Part shown: positions 51,213 to 59,983 of the stretch, in pieces
Layout of the letters: each line of letters begins with the position of its first letter
Position numbering within the stretch: position 1 is the stretch's first letter
Assembly: GCF_001654965.1 (NCBI RefSeq)
Contig: NZ_LXEV01000024.1
Span: 62,001-126,000 of the forward strand
From: Proteus hauseri ATCC 700826
GTDB lineage: Bacteria > Pseudomonadota > Gammaproteobacteria > Enterobacterales > Enterobacteriaceae
Direction: 5' to 3'
Length of the DNA stretch: 64,000 nucleotides
Notes under the pieces: generated by a model
Seen by the model: only the letters and a program-made list of their open reading frames with translations
Told to the model about the DNA's origin: nothing
Databases searched by the model: none
Position numbers and translations under genes: made by a program

Positions 51213-52685
51213 TTAAGACTGACGTACTTTTTCGCAACGAATTAAAGGTTCGTCAGATACAACCGGCTCTTCCCATATGCCTTCTTCAATCTCATCTTTT
51301 AACTCAGGATATTGGTTAATATCGAAGGTAGGAAGTAGCCCTGCTTGGCGTTGTTGGTTGTAATCTTTGATAAGTTTTAAAGCAACACCTGAAAGTAAAA
51401 TAATAGCGACTAAATTAGTCATTGCCATTAATCCCATTGAAAGATCTGCCATTTTCCAGACTAAAGGCATATCGGCTAATGCACCAAACATCACCATAGC
51501 TAACACTGCTGAACGTAATAAAAATAGCCCTGTAGTATGATTACGACCTAGGAAAATCATATTACTTTCGGCATACGCATAGTTAGCAATAATAGATGTA
51601 AAAGCAAAAAAGAAAATCGCAATGGCAATAAAGGTACTTCCCCATCCACCGACGGTTGACGACAATGCCAATTGAGTGAGTTGAATACCATTAATACCTT
51701 CAGGATAACTATCCAATACACCCGATGACAAAATAATCACCGCTGTAGCACTACAAATAACCAACGTATCCATAAACACGCCAAGCATTTGAATATAGCC
51801 TTGAGAGGCAGGGTGCGGGGGATAAGGCGTTGCTGAGGCAGCCGCATTAGGTGCCGAGCCCATACCCGCTTCATTAGAAAATAATCCTCGTTGAATACCT
51901 TGAGTCATTGCTTGGCTAATACTATAGCCAATAGCACCTGCTGCCGCTTCTTGTAAACCAAATGCACTTTTAAATATTAATAAAAAGACTTCGGGTAATC
52001 GTTCAATATGATCAGCAACAACCCAAAATGCTAATAATAAATATGCGGTCGCCATAATAGGAACAACTAATTCAGCAACCCTTGCAATCCAACGCAATCC
52101 ACCAAAGATAATAAATCCACTAGAGATAACTAAAGCGATTCCCACATAAAGAGGATCAAAATCAAATGCAGAAGCAGTTGCTTGGGCAATAGAGTTAGCT
52201 TGAACGGCATTAAACACTAAACCAAAAGCAATGATTAAGAAGATAGCAAACATCACGCCCATCCAACGCATTTTCAGTCCCTTTGTCATATAATAAGCGG
52301 GACCACCACGATAATTTCCTTGATCATCTTTCGTTTTATAGAGCTGAGCAAGCGTGCTTTCAATTAATGAAGTTGCCATACCAATAAGCGCAACAACCCA
52401 CATCCAAAAAATAGCACCTGGCCCACCAGCTGTTAATGCAATAGCTACACCCGTAAGATTTCCTGTTCCTACGCGAGCTGCTAAGCTCGTACATAATGCT
52501 TGAAATGAAGATATTCCTGATTTATCTGATCTATTGCTATTTTTTAAAATAGAGAACATGTGGCTAAAATGACGGATTTGTATAAATCCAGTACGAAAAG
52601 TAAAATAGATGCCAACCCCAAGGAGCAAGTAAATAAGGACATATCCCCATAAAATATTGTTTGCAAAGTTTATTAGGTTAGTCAA
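51213..52685 (-). CDS. Alanine/glycine:cation symporter (AGCS family)
   Basis: A 490-aa Na+- or H+-coupled amino acid transporter of the AlsT/DagA group. Signature regions are QALCTSLAARVGTGNLTGVA near the N-terminus and GIQRGLFSNEAGMGSAPNAAA in the middle. It has about ten membrane segments and a soluble acidic C-terminal tail (about 445-490). The substrate is most likely alanine or glycine. E. coli YaaJ is a relative. Confidence 0.9.
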   Translation of the reverse strand: MTNLINFANNILWGYVLIYLLLGVGIYFTFRTGFIQIRHFSHMFSILKNSNRSDKSGISSFQALCTSLAARVGTGNLTGVAIALTAGGPGAIFWMWVVALIGMATSLIESTLAQLYKTKDDQGNYRGGPAYYMTKGLKMRWMGVMFAIFLIIAFGLVFNAVQANSIAQATASAFDFDPLYVGIALVISSGFIIFGGLRWIARVAELVVPIMATAYLLLAFWVVADHIERLPEVFLLIFKSAFGLQEAAAGAIGYSISQAMTQGIQRGLFSNEAGMGSAPNAAASATPYPPHPASQGYIQMLGVFMDTLVICSATAVIILSSGVLDSYPEGINGIQLTQLALSSTVGGWGSTFIAIAIFFFAFTSIIANYAYAESNMIFLGRNHTTGLFLLRSAVLAMVMFGALADMPLVWKMADLSMGLMAMTNLVAIILLSGVALKLIKDYNQQRQAGLLPTFDINQYPELKDEIEEGIWEEPVVSDEPLIRCEKVRQS

Positions 52686-53512
52686 ATTAGTTCTCCTATA
52701 TAATAACGTATATAACCGTTCCTTACATCGCTATCGTAATAAAAATTAAGCGACAGAGTTTAAATGAAATCAGTAAATGACCCTTCTCTGCCTTTATATA
52801 TTGCTGTGTTAAAAAGCGAGTAGAATGTAACACAATATTATACTTCATGTATATTTTTTGTTTATTTTTTTATTTATTAACGCTAAGACTTAATTGCAAC
52901 ATTAATTAGAGTAGTCATTAGAATAAAATAAAAAAACATTGTTTTTCATAAACATAAATCAAAGTCTTATTTAGTCAGTTAACTAAATAAGGTTATAGAT
53001 AGCGTTAACAAAAAAATAAATCACGCATTTGAAAATTAATTAACCTGATTAAAAAGCAAACTCAACTAATTGTTTAATAGCTTTATAGGTATATATTAAT
53101 AAATCATTTTAAGCTAGAAACTAAAATAAACGACTATTTAATTTTATAATTGAAAGAATTAAAATTTAGTTTATATAAAAATTTATAGCGGTTAACAATG
53201 GAATAGTTATATTGATAAGAACTATAAAACACTTAGAAATTAACAATATATTATCAATCAAATATAAATAAAAAAACAAAAATAAAAAGTAAAAAATAAT
53301 ATTTGATATTTAAAATTATTTTTCATTAAAATAAATAGCTAGCAGAAAAAACTGAAACACCAAAAATATCCGTTATGGCTAATTTTTAATTTATCTTACT
53401 CATTTTTATTTTATTACAAAAATAATATCTTACTTTTATCATTTATAAAAAAAACAATAATCACGTAAGTTTACTTATTAAACATTTGGTTAATTTTATT
53501 TATAATATACCT

Positions 53513-53565
53513 TTCCCTGGTGTTGTATTATTTTTTGCCCTGCTTCCCCCGCAGGGCTTTTTTTT
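53513..53565 (+). ncRNA. Candidate small RNA with a strong terminator
   Basis: TATAAT (53501-53506), with TTAAAC 17 bases upstream, predicts a start near 53513. The transcript would end at a perfect GCCCTGC/GCAGGGC hairpin (53537-53557) with loop TTCCCCC and eight T residues. No open frame precedes it, so the terminator belongs either to a short RNA or to an unseen transcript. I cannot match it to a known sRNA. Confidence 0.4.
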
Positions 53566-53713
53566 ATCATTAAATTTCATAGAGTTAATATTTAAAATGG
53601 TTAAAATAAATACAAAAAATAAGACGAAATACATAATGAAAATAAAAACAACCTTTTATTCATTGATATATATAATTTAATATCATATTAAATTAATATT
53701 TATTAACATTAAA

Positions 53714-53751
53714 TTGATTTAGATCATTTTTAATCATACTTAATTTATGCT
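53714..53751 (+). promoter_or_regulatory. FNR-like site and promoter
   Basis: TTGATTTAGATCAT (53714-53727) matches the FNR site TTGAT-N4-ATCAA at 9 of 10 positions. TATGCT at 53746-53751 is a possible -10, which would place the FNR centre near -38 to -41. The first gene downstream starts at 53997. Confidence 0.4.
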
Positions 53752-53996
53752 AGGAAAAATCAACATTTCTTTAAATTTAATTAAGAACTAATATTTCTTA
53801 TTATTAATTAATAAAAAAATACCAATAAAGTGGTACAATAATTAATCTATAAATCGATTACCTTATTATTGTTCTTTTTTAGTCTATTTTTTGAGCGTAT
53901 TTTGGGTAATAGTTCACTACTTATTTTTATTTTATCCACTTGCATTAATTCTAATGCTCTTTTATTTTACAATAATTGTTATTAAGGGGGAAAATA

Positions 53997-54230
53997 ATGG
54001 CTTATAACCTTTCAGAGTTAACTCAAGAAGAAAAAGACAAAATTAATGTAAGTTTGGCTGCATCCGGTGTAGCATTTAAAGAGCGTTACAATATGCCCAT
54101 CGTTGCTGAAGCAATAGCAAGAGAACAACCTGAATATTTAAGAACATTTTTTCAAGAAAGACTTCTGTTTTATCGTGCAAGAAGTCAGCACTATTCACGT
54201 TTACCTTTCGAACCACAATCAAAAAAATAA
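53997..54230 (+). CDS. Small hypothetical protein, 77 aa
   Basis: A soluble, charged 77-aa protein that begins [20 protein letters not shown] and has a mostly helical composition with an aromatic-rich end ([19 protein letters not shown]). I do not recognise the family. The ATG is preceded by AAGGGGGA, an excellent ribosome site, which supports a real gene. It is convergent with yebF. The FNR-like promoter upstream suggests control by oxygen, but this is inference. Confidence 0.75.
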   Translation: MAYNLSELTQEEKDKINVSLAASGVAFKERYNMPIVAEAIAREQPEYLRTFFQERLLFYRARSQHYSRLPFEPQSKK

Positions 54231-54344
54231 TAGAAAAACACCCCAAGGATGAATTCAACATTGGGGTGTGGTTTAAATCTTTTGATTTCTCTTATGTGCT
54301 CTCATACACATTTACTACATCTCTCTTACTTATTTTTCTCTTTG

Positions 54345-54740
54345 CTATTTGGCTGAAATATAAGTAATTTTTTTCTCGTCACAATTGACTTCTACATTGT
54401 AACGAAGATCCGTACGCGCACCGCGCACATTTAATGTAACGTGGTAACTATTATCCATCTTGATAACATCATTTGCATTGATGGTAGCGACGGGCTTGGG
54501 ACCCAGTTCATTTTTATCATCCAACCAACGAGGTAAACGATTTTGTAGATAATCATTTTTCACTCTGGCTGCAAGCTGATCTTTGTCTAGATTAATACAA
54601 CTGGAAAATGGTGCTGAACGCACAATATCATTTTCTGTACTTACTCTTTCGACACTTTCTGCTGATGCTCCAAAAGAAACGGTAAGTAAAAGAGCTGCAC
54701 TCAGTATCCCTGTTTGACCAACTAGCTTGCTTAATTTCAT
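54345..54740 (-). CDS. yebF: YebF family secreted protein
   Basis: A 131-aa protein with a signal peptide (cleavage near GASA, about residue 27). The mature part matches E. coli YebF: CINLDKDQLAARVKNDYLQN, RLPRWLDD and TVRG-like LNVRGARTDLRYNVEVNC. Two Cys residues can form the disulfide known in YebF and in the related colicin M immunity protein. E. coli YebF is exported to the medium through OmpF/OmpC. The function is unknown. In E. coli it is not beside yoaH. Confidence 0.88.
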   Translation of the reverse strand: MKLSKLVGQTGILSAALLLTVSFGASAESVERVSTENDIVRSAPFSSCINLDKDQLAARVKNDYLQNRLPRWLDDKNELGPKPVATINANDVIKMDNSYHVTLNVRGARTDLRYNVEVNCDEKKITYISAK

Positions 54741-54837
54741 ACAACCTCCCGAAAATATCCCTTAAAGCAGGATCTGTTTTTCATTAAGCATAGCATAAGC
54801 CAAACAGGACAATTGTGACATTTGTTAAAAATTTGTT

Positions 54838-55020
54838 TTATTCGTTATCATCATCAAACACGATAGAAACTGACTCTCGAGTAGTATGCTTTTCACGTAA
54901 TTCTTGAGCAACTAATTGAATAGCTTCACCACTGCTCATGCCATCAGCCATCAGGGTTTGAATTTTTTCTACTGCTTTTTGCTGTTCTTCATGTGTTAAT
55001 GTAGGCATTCCTAGAAACAT
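54838..55020 (-). CDS. yoaH: YoaH family protein
   Basis: A 60-aa conserved protein of unknown function (UPF0181). It begins [20 protein letters not shown] and has the family core [19 protein letters not shown] and an acidic tail. It is divergent from pabB, exactly as in E. coli. Confidence 0.93.
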   Translation of the reverse strand: MFLGMPTLTHEEQQKAVEKIQTLMADGMSSGEAIQLVAQELREKHTTRESVSIVFDDDNE

Positions 55021-55136
55021 AATGTTACTCTTGTCTTTATCGATTTTGATTTCTATTTTGTATTTACATAAATGTTATCATTTATGAATGATTAGGCTTT
55101 AGTAAATACAGAATACTTTGTTTAAATGGTCATAAA

Positions 55137-56522
55137 ATGGATATGCAATTACAACAACGCGAATTAACCTATACTCCAGATTTAGCACTACAGGTATTTA
55201 CACCAATAGCCTCATTACCTTGGTCTAGTTTACTCCATTCTGGTGCAGCCGAACATCCTCATAACCGTTTTGATATTGTGGTATCCGACCCTGTTATTAC
55301 TTTAGAAACACGTAAACAGACAACCACCATAAAAGAAAAAAACACAGCGGTTAAACGCTCCAAAAAAGATCCCTTTACACTTATTCAAACGGCCTTAGCA
55401 CATTTTGATTTTCATCCAACTCACGACGAAGACCTGCCTTTTTTAGGGGGCGCCTTAGGTATTTGGAGTTACGATTTAGGTCGCCGTATTGAAACAATAC
55501 CAGATCTTGCCAAAAATGAACTCAATTTCGCAGATATGGCGGTAGGGATCTACGATTGGGCACTGATTGTTGACCATAAGTTACATAAAGCAACACTTAT
55601 TAGCTATCATGATATTGATGCTCGTCTACAGTGGTTAGAAAATCAAACTAATACAAATAGCAATGAAAAATTTGAATTAATAACAGAATGGCAATCTAAT
55701 ATTAGCAGTGATGAATACAACGAAAAAATAGCTAAAATTCATCAATATTTATTATCAGGTGATTGTTACCAAGTTAATCTTGCCCAGCGATTCTGTGCTA
55801 ATTATACCGGTGCTGAATGGAATGCTTTTTTAACCTTAAATAAAGAGAATAAAGCACCTTTCTCTTCTTTTATGTGTTTACCTAATAATTATGTTATTAG
55901 TGTTTCACCTGAACGTTTTATCCATTTAGTGGATAACAAAATAGAAACGCGACCTATAAAAGGAACACTACCACGTAAAGCATCACCTGAAGAAGATGAT
56001 GAACAAGCACAGCTATTAGCAAATTCACGAAAAGATCGTGCTGAAAACCTAATGATCGTCGACTTAATGCGTAATGATATTGGTAAAGTTGCCTGCACGG
56101 GTTCTGTCAAAGTTCCTGAGCTATTTGTTGTTGAACGCTTTCCTGCGGTGCATCATTTAGTCAGCACAATCACCGCTGAATTACCTAATCACTTAACTGC
56201 AACCGATTTATTACGTGCTGCATTTCCAGGTGGTTCAATTACTGGCGCCCCAAAAATTAGAGCAATGGAGATTATTGAGGAGTTAGAACCTCATCGCCGT
56301 CATGGTTATTGTGGAGCCATTGGCTATATTAGTTTTTGTGGCACTATGGACACCAATATCAGCATTAGAACCTTATTAACTGAAAAAAATAAAATCTACT
56401 GCTGGGCGGGTGGTGGTATTGTCGCTGACAGCGTTGCTGAAAAAGAGTATCAAGAAACCTTTGATAAACTTGGAAAAATATTAACCATCTTAAGTGAGCC
56501 AACTCTCGATGACACCCATTGA
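55137..56522 (+). CDS. pabB: Aminodeoxychorismate synthase component I
   Basis: Makes 4-amino-4-deoxychorismate from chorismate with ammonia supplied by PabA, for folate synthesis. It is 461 aa against 453 in E. coli. Domains are Anth_synt_I_N (about 15-150) and the chorismate-binding domain (about 185-450), with PERFIHL, RPIKGTLPR and GGSITGAPKIRAMEII. A polar, lysine-rich insertion near residues 60-80 is unlike E. coli. Its end overlaps nudL. Confidence 0.95.
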   Translation: MDMQLQQRELTYTPDLALQVFTPIASLPWSSLLHSGAAEHPHNRFDIVVSDPVITLETRKQTTTIKEKNTAVKRSKKDPFTLIQTALAHFDFHPTHDEDLPFLGGALGIWSYDLGRRIETIPDLAKNELNFADMAVGIYDWALIVDHKLHKATLISYHDIDARLQWLENQTNTNSNEKFELITEWQSNISSDEYNEKIAKIHQYLLSGDCYQVNLAQRFCANYTGAEWNAFLTLNKENKAPFSSFMCLPNNYVISVSPERFIHLVDNKIETRPIKGTLPRKASPEEDDEQAQLLANSRKDRAENLMIVDLMRNDIGKVACTGSVKVPELFVVERFPAVHHLVSTITAELPNHLTATDLLRAAFPGGSITGAPKIRAMEIIEELEPHRRHGYCGAIGYISFCGTMDTNISIRTLLTEKNKIYCWAGGGIVADSVAEKEYQETFDKLGKILTILSEPTLDDTH

Positions 56523-57069
56523 TAATTTTATCAATCGATTTCAGCTTACATTGCCCGATACGGTAAACTTGTCTTCTGATGGCCAAAAAACGGCGGCTGT
56601 TTTGCTGCCGATTATTAATAAACCCGTTCCAACACTCCTCTTAACGGAGCGCGCATCCACATTACGTTCTCACGCAGGTCAAGTTGCGTTTCCAGGTGGT
56701 AAACGTGATCCTGAAGATTCCAACCTTATCGCAACCGCACTAAGAGAAGCGCACGAAGAAGTGGCGATCCCCCCAAATGCAGTTTCTGTTATTGGGCAAC
56801 TTGCCCCATTACAAAGCTCTAGTGGTTATCTTGTGACACCTATTATTGGTGTTATTCCTGCGGGTTTACCTTTACGCCACAATCCTGACGAAGTTGCATC
56901 TATCTTTGAAATACCATTAAGCTATGTATTGAATACTCAGCAATATCAAGCCCTAGATTTTCGCCGTTCTGGTAAAAATCATCGTATCTATTTTTATCCT
57001 TATAACGGACATTTAGTTTGGGGATTAACCGCCGCAATTTTACATAAATTGGCTCTTCAGATTACTTAA
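56509..57069 (+). CDS. nudL: Nudix hydrolase NudL (YeaB)
   Basis: A CoA-type Nudix pyrophosphatase relative. The Nudix box is GGKRDPEDSN followed by REAHEEVAI. The preceding LRSHAGQVAFPGG matches the UPF0035 signature. I start at ATG 56509, which overlaps the pabB stop by 14 bases; a GTG at 56494 is less likely. It is 186 aa against 192. The overlap implies coupling to pabB, as in E. coli. Confidence 0.92.
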   Translation: MTPIDNFINRFQLTLPDTVNLSSDGQKTAAVLLPIINKPVPTLLLTERASTLRSHAGQVAFPGGKRDPEDSNLIATALREAHEEVAIPPNAVSVIGQLAPLQSSSGYLVTPIIGVIPAGLPLRHNPDEVASIFEIPLSYVLNTQQYQALDFRRSGKNHRIYFYPYNGHLVWGLTAAILHKLALQIT

Positions 57070-57255
57070 TTTGTATCTTTAATATTCAGCTTGCGCTTTT
57101 TCTCGTCACAACCATAACTGTACTTAGCTATTTTAAAAAAATGTTGTAAACTACATCATTAACGGGACGATATAATTGTAAAAACGATCCCCTTACTATA
57201 AATAACTATATTTTTTCTTTTTTTAACCCTCTCTCTTATTATTAAGGAGTCTGAC

Positions 57256-58617
57256 GTGATTAGCGTTTTCGACATGTTTAAAGTGGGCATAGGACCATCA
57301 AGCTCTCACACCGTAGGACCAATGAAAGCGGGTAAAGAATTTGTCGATGATTTAGTCAGCCAGGAACTGATTGCGTCTGTCACCCGTGTAGCTGTTGATG
57401 TTTACGGCTCATTATCATTGACAGGCAAAGGCCACCATACTGATATCGCTATTATTATGGGACTAGCTGGTAATGCACCTGCAACTGTTGATATTGACGG
57501 CATTCCCGGTTTTATTCGCGAAGTAGAAGAAACTGGCCGCTTATCATTAGCAAATGGATTACAAGTCGTCGATTTTCCAAAAGAAAGCATGCACTTTAGC
57601 AATGACAATCTTTCATTACATGAAAATGGCATGACGATCCATGCTTTTGCAGGTGATAAAGAAATCTACAGAAAAACATACTACTCAATTGGTGGTGGTT
57701 TTATTGTTGATGAAGAAAACTTCGGTAAATCTACCGTTGATAGCCAGCCTGTCTCTTATCCTTATGCAAGTGCTGAAGAGTTATTAAAACACTGCAAAGA
57801 AACGGGTCTATCCATTTCTAGTTTGATGATGAAAAATGAACTAGACCTTCATACTCAAGCTGAAATTAGCGCTTATTTTGCTGATGTTTATAAAACAATG
57901 CAGGAATGTATTGAGCACGGTTTAAATACTGAAGGTGTATTACCGGGGCCATTACGTGTTCCTCGTCGTGCAGCGGCATTAAATCGTTTATTAACATCAA
58001 GCAACAGCCTTTCAAACGATCCAATGAAAGTGGTTGATCTTATCAACATGTTTGCACTTGCCGTTAATGAAGAAAATGCGGCTGGTGGACGCGTTGTTAC
58101 TGCGCCAACAAACGGCGCATGTGGTATTGTTCCTGCGGTATTGGCTTACTATGATCGCTGTATCGAGCCGGTCACTCCTGAAACTTATCTACGCTACTTT
58201 TTAGCCTCTGGTGCTGTTGGTATTCTATACAAAATGAATGCCTCAATCTCAGGTGCTGAAGTCGGTTGCCAAGGTGAAGTCGGTGTTGCTTGTTCAATGG
58301 CTGCTGCTGGTCTTGCTGAATTATTAGGTGGAAGCCCAGAGCAAGTTTGTATAGCGGCTGAAATTGGTATGGAACACAACCTTGGTTTAACTTGCGACCC
58401 TGTTGCAGGCCAAGTTCAAGTACCTTGTATCGAACGTAATGCAATAGCCTCTGTAAAAGCAGTGAACGCAGCACGTATGGCATTACGCCGTACAAGTGAA
58501 CCACGCGTTTCTCTCGACAAAGTTATCGAAACTATGTACGAAACAGGTAAAGACATGAACGCGAAATACCGTGAAACATCTCGTGGTGGATTAGCAATTA
58601 AAGTTCAATGTGACTAA
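57256..58617 (+). CDS. sdaA: L-serine dehydratase SdaA
   Basis: An iron-sulfur serine deaminase that converts L-serine to pyruvate and ammonia. It is 453 aa against 454 in E. coli. The N-terminal SVFDMFKVGIGPSSSHTVGP and the C-terminal domain with cluster Cys residues (NGACGIVPAVL and NLGLTCDPVAG) are conserved. AAGGAG lies before the start, which is GTG 57256. It has its own terminator. Confidence 0.97.
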   Translation: MISVFDMFKVGIGPSSSHTVGPMKAGKEFVDDLVSQELIASVTRVAVDVYGSLSLTGKGHHTDIAIIMGLAGNAPATVDIDGIPGFIREVEETGRLSLANGLQVVDFPKESMHFSNDNLSLHENGMTIHAFAGDKEIYRKTYYSIGGGFIVDEENFGKSTVDSQPVSYPYASAEELLKHCKETGLSISSLMMKNELDLHTQAEISAYFADVYKTMQECIEHGLNTEGVLPGPLRVPRRAAALNRLLTSSNSLSNDPMKVVDLINMFALAVNEENAAGGRVVTAPTNGACGIVPAVLAYYDRCIEPVTPETYLRYFLASGAVGILYKMNASISGAEVGCQGEVGVACSMAAAGLAELLGGSPEQVCIAAEIGMEHNLGLTCDPVAGQVQVPCIERNAIASVKAVNAARMALRRTSEPRVSLDKVIETMYETGKDMNAKYRETSRGGLAIKVQCD

Positions 58618-58637
58618 TTACCTCGTATTTTAGCTCT

Positions 58638-58668
58638 AAAAGCCATTCATATAGAATGGCTTTTTTTA
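58638..58668 (+). terminator. Terminator of sdaA
   Basis: AAAAGCCATTC and GAATGGCTTTT form a stem, with extra T residues. Confidence 0.9.
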
Positions 58669-59007
58669 TTTATTTTGATCACACTAAGTGATAGATAAAT
58701 AACCTAAAAATAATCTTAAATATAAAATATATATTTTTATATTTATATTTATATTTTCATAAAAAAAGTGATTTTAAATATTTTTAATCACCTATTAATT
58801 ATACGCTTATTTAATATTCATTTAAAAAATAAGGGGTTTAAAGCTTATATTTATTGTGTGTATTTATATTTAATCCACTTCACCCTTTTGTTATTTAAAT
58901 AAATGAAATCCATTGTTTATTACATGGTTAATATTTCATCATATTGAAATTTATCATATTTTTAACATTTAATGATATTAATAAATATATATTAATACCA
59001 TCGATTT
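58669..59007. other. AT-rich intergenic DNA before mntP
   Basis: I see no gene or clear element in these 340 very AT-rich bases. Confidence 0.5.
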
Positions 59008-59026
59008 AATAATGATAATTATTATC
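59008..59026 (+). promoter_or_regulatory. Fur box upstream of mntP
   Basis: The 19-mer with core AATGATAATTATTATC matches the Fur consensus GATAATGATAATCATTATC at 17 of 19 positions. It lies about 35 bases upstream of the predicted -35 of mntP. Confidence 0.7.
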
Positions 59027-59048
59027 AATATCATCTTTTAAATATATT

Positions 59049-59086
59049 AAATAATATGTTGCCTTTAAAAAATAATATGTTATCTT
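59049..59086 (+). promoter_or_regulatory. mntP promoter with 12-bp direct repeat
   Basis: TTGCCT (59059-59064) and TATCTT (59081-59086) are spaced 16 bases, predicting a start near 59093. The 12-mer AAATAATATGTT occurs at 59049-59060 and again at 59070-59081, 21 bases apart (two helical turns), overlapping the promoter. Binding of MntR or another regulator to it is speculation. Confidence 0.5.
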
Positions 59087-59093
59087 CTGCACC

Positions 59094-59220
59094 AAGTCAT
59101 TGGGGAGTAGCCTGTTTCAAGAATAGAAACTTTATTTTTGAAAAGTCTGTATCAACATACTCGCTTATTTTCATTTAGCGTGGTGCAGATGCCGTTTAAC
59201 GGTTGGCAAGACCATAGACA
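59094..59220 (+). promoter_or_regulatory. Manganese riboswitch (yybP-ykoY)
   Basis: The leader contains the conserved TTGGGGAGTAGCC at 59099-59111, TCAACATACTCG at 59152-59163 and GGTTGGCAAGACC at 59201-59213. These match the E. coli mntP leader in order and spacing. Mn2+ binding to this class raises expression of the exporter. A Shine-Dalgarno-masking hairpin follows (see findings). Confidence 0.88.
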
Positions 59221-59288
59221 CATAATTGTACTTCTTTGGTTGGGGGGCAATTTTGTGTATATGGAATCACCCAACCGAGGCTATATTT

Positions 59289-59876
59289 ATGAGTTTCTAC
59301 GCCACTATTATTCTCGCCCTTGCCCTTTCTATGGATGCATTTGCTGTTGCTATCTGTAAAGGTGCCACACTGCATAAACCCCGTTTTAGAGAAGCGCTTC
59401 GCACTGGTTTAATTTTCGGTATTATCGAAGCTAGCACCCCAGTAATAGGTTGGGCATTAGGCCTATATACTAGCCAATACATTATACAGTGGGATCATTG
59501 GGTTGCCTTTGGTTTATTATTTGTACTTGGTAGTAGAATGATTTATCAAAGCCTAAAACGTGCTGATGATTGCCCTTGTGAAGAAGATGCACCACAGCGC
59601 CACGGTTCGCTCTCACTTATCGCAACAGGCATTGCCACTAGCCTTGATGCGATGGCTATCGGGGTTGGACTTGCATTTCTTCAAGTGAATATCGTTCATA
59701 CCGCAATGACCATTGGTATGATGACCATGATTATGGCGACTCTAGGTATGCTAATTGGCCGTTATGTTGGCCCTGTTCTTGGAAAAAAAGCAGAAATTGT
59801 CGGTGGTATTGTATTAATAGCTATCGGCTTTAATATTGTTTTTGAACATCTTGAACTATTTATGTACGCCAACTAA
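59289..59876 (+). CDS. mntP: Manganese efflux pump MntP
   Basis: A six-helix inner membrane exporter of Mn2+. It is 195 aa from ATG 59289, against 188 in E. coli. The two inverted repeats each carry the DAFA/DAMA metal motif: [14 protein letters not shown] and [16 protein letters not shown] chose this ATG since GAGG lies 8 bases upstream and the protein then aligns with the family; the frame extends back to 59226 inside the leader hairpin. Control by riboswitch, and probably Fur, is indicated upstream. Confidence 0.95.
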   Translation: MSFYATIILALALSMDAFAVAICKGATLHKPRFREALRTGLIFGIIEASTPVIGWALGLYTSQYIIQWDHWVAFGLLFVLGSRMIYQSLKRADDCPCEEDAPQRHGSLSLIATGIATSLDAMAIGVGLAFLQVNIVHTAMTIGMMTMIMATLGMLIGRYVGPVLGKKAEIVGGIVLIAIGFNIVFEHLELFMYAN

Positions 59877-59891
59877 TTGAGAGCCAAAATA

Positions 59892-59922
59892 AAAAGCTTA
59901 GGTTTAATTTGCCTAAGCTTTT
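59892..59922 (+). terminator. Terminator of mntP
   Basis: AAAAGCTTAGG and CCTAAGCTTTT form a stem with a T-rich tail, between convergent mntP and rlmA. Confidence 0.88.
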
Positions 59923-59983
59923 ACTTTTTATAGTTATGTCTTACTAATATTTACCCTATTTTCTTTATATATCATAAAGAATT

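Larger units (their letters stand above)
52686..53996. other. Long AT-rich gap with RNA-like units
   Basis: About 1.3 kb without a credible protein gene. Two transcription-unit-like structures are listed separately: a promoter and strong GC-rich terminator at 53478-53565, and an FNR-like site with promoter and AU hairpin at 53714-53880. The stretch from 52700 to 53460 shows nothing I can support. Confidence 0.5.

Noticed and set aside
53486-53680. 64-aa frame MVNFIYNIPFPGVV across the orphan terminator
   Set aside because: It reads straight through a perfect GC-rich terminator hairpin, has no ribosome site, and its second half is poly-Lys/Ile/Thr.
58172-58504. 110-aa open frame antisense to sdaA
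   Set aside because: Rich in L, Q and H from the reverse complement of sdaA codons; no ribosome site, no domain.
59138-59359. 73-aa frame across the Mn riboswitch and mntP start
   Set aside because: It runs through the conserved aptamer and the masking hairpin and overlaps mntP out of frame; the RNA element explains this sequence better.
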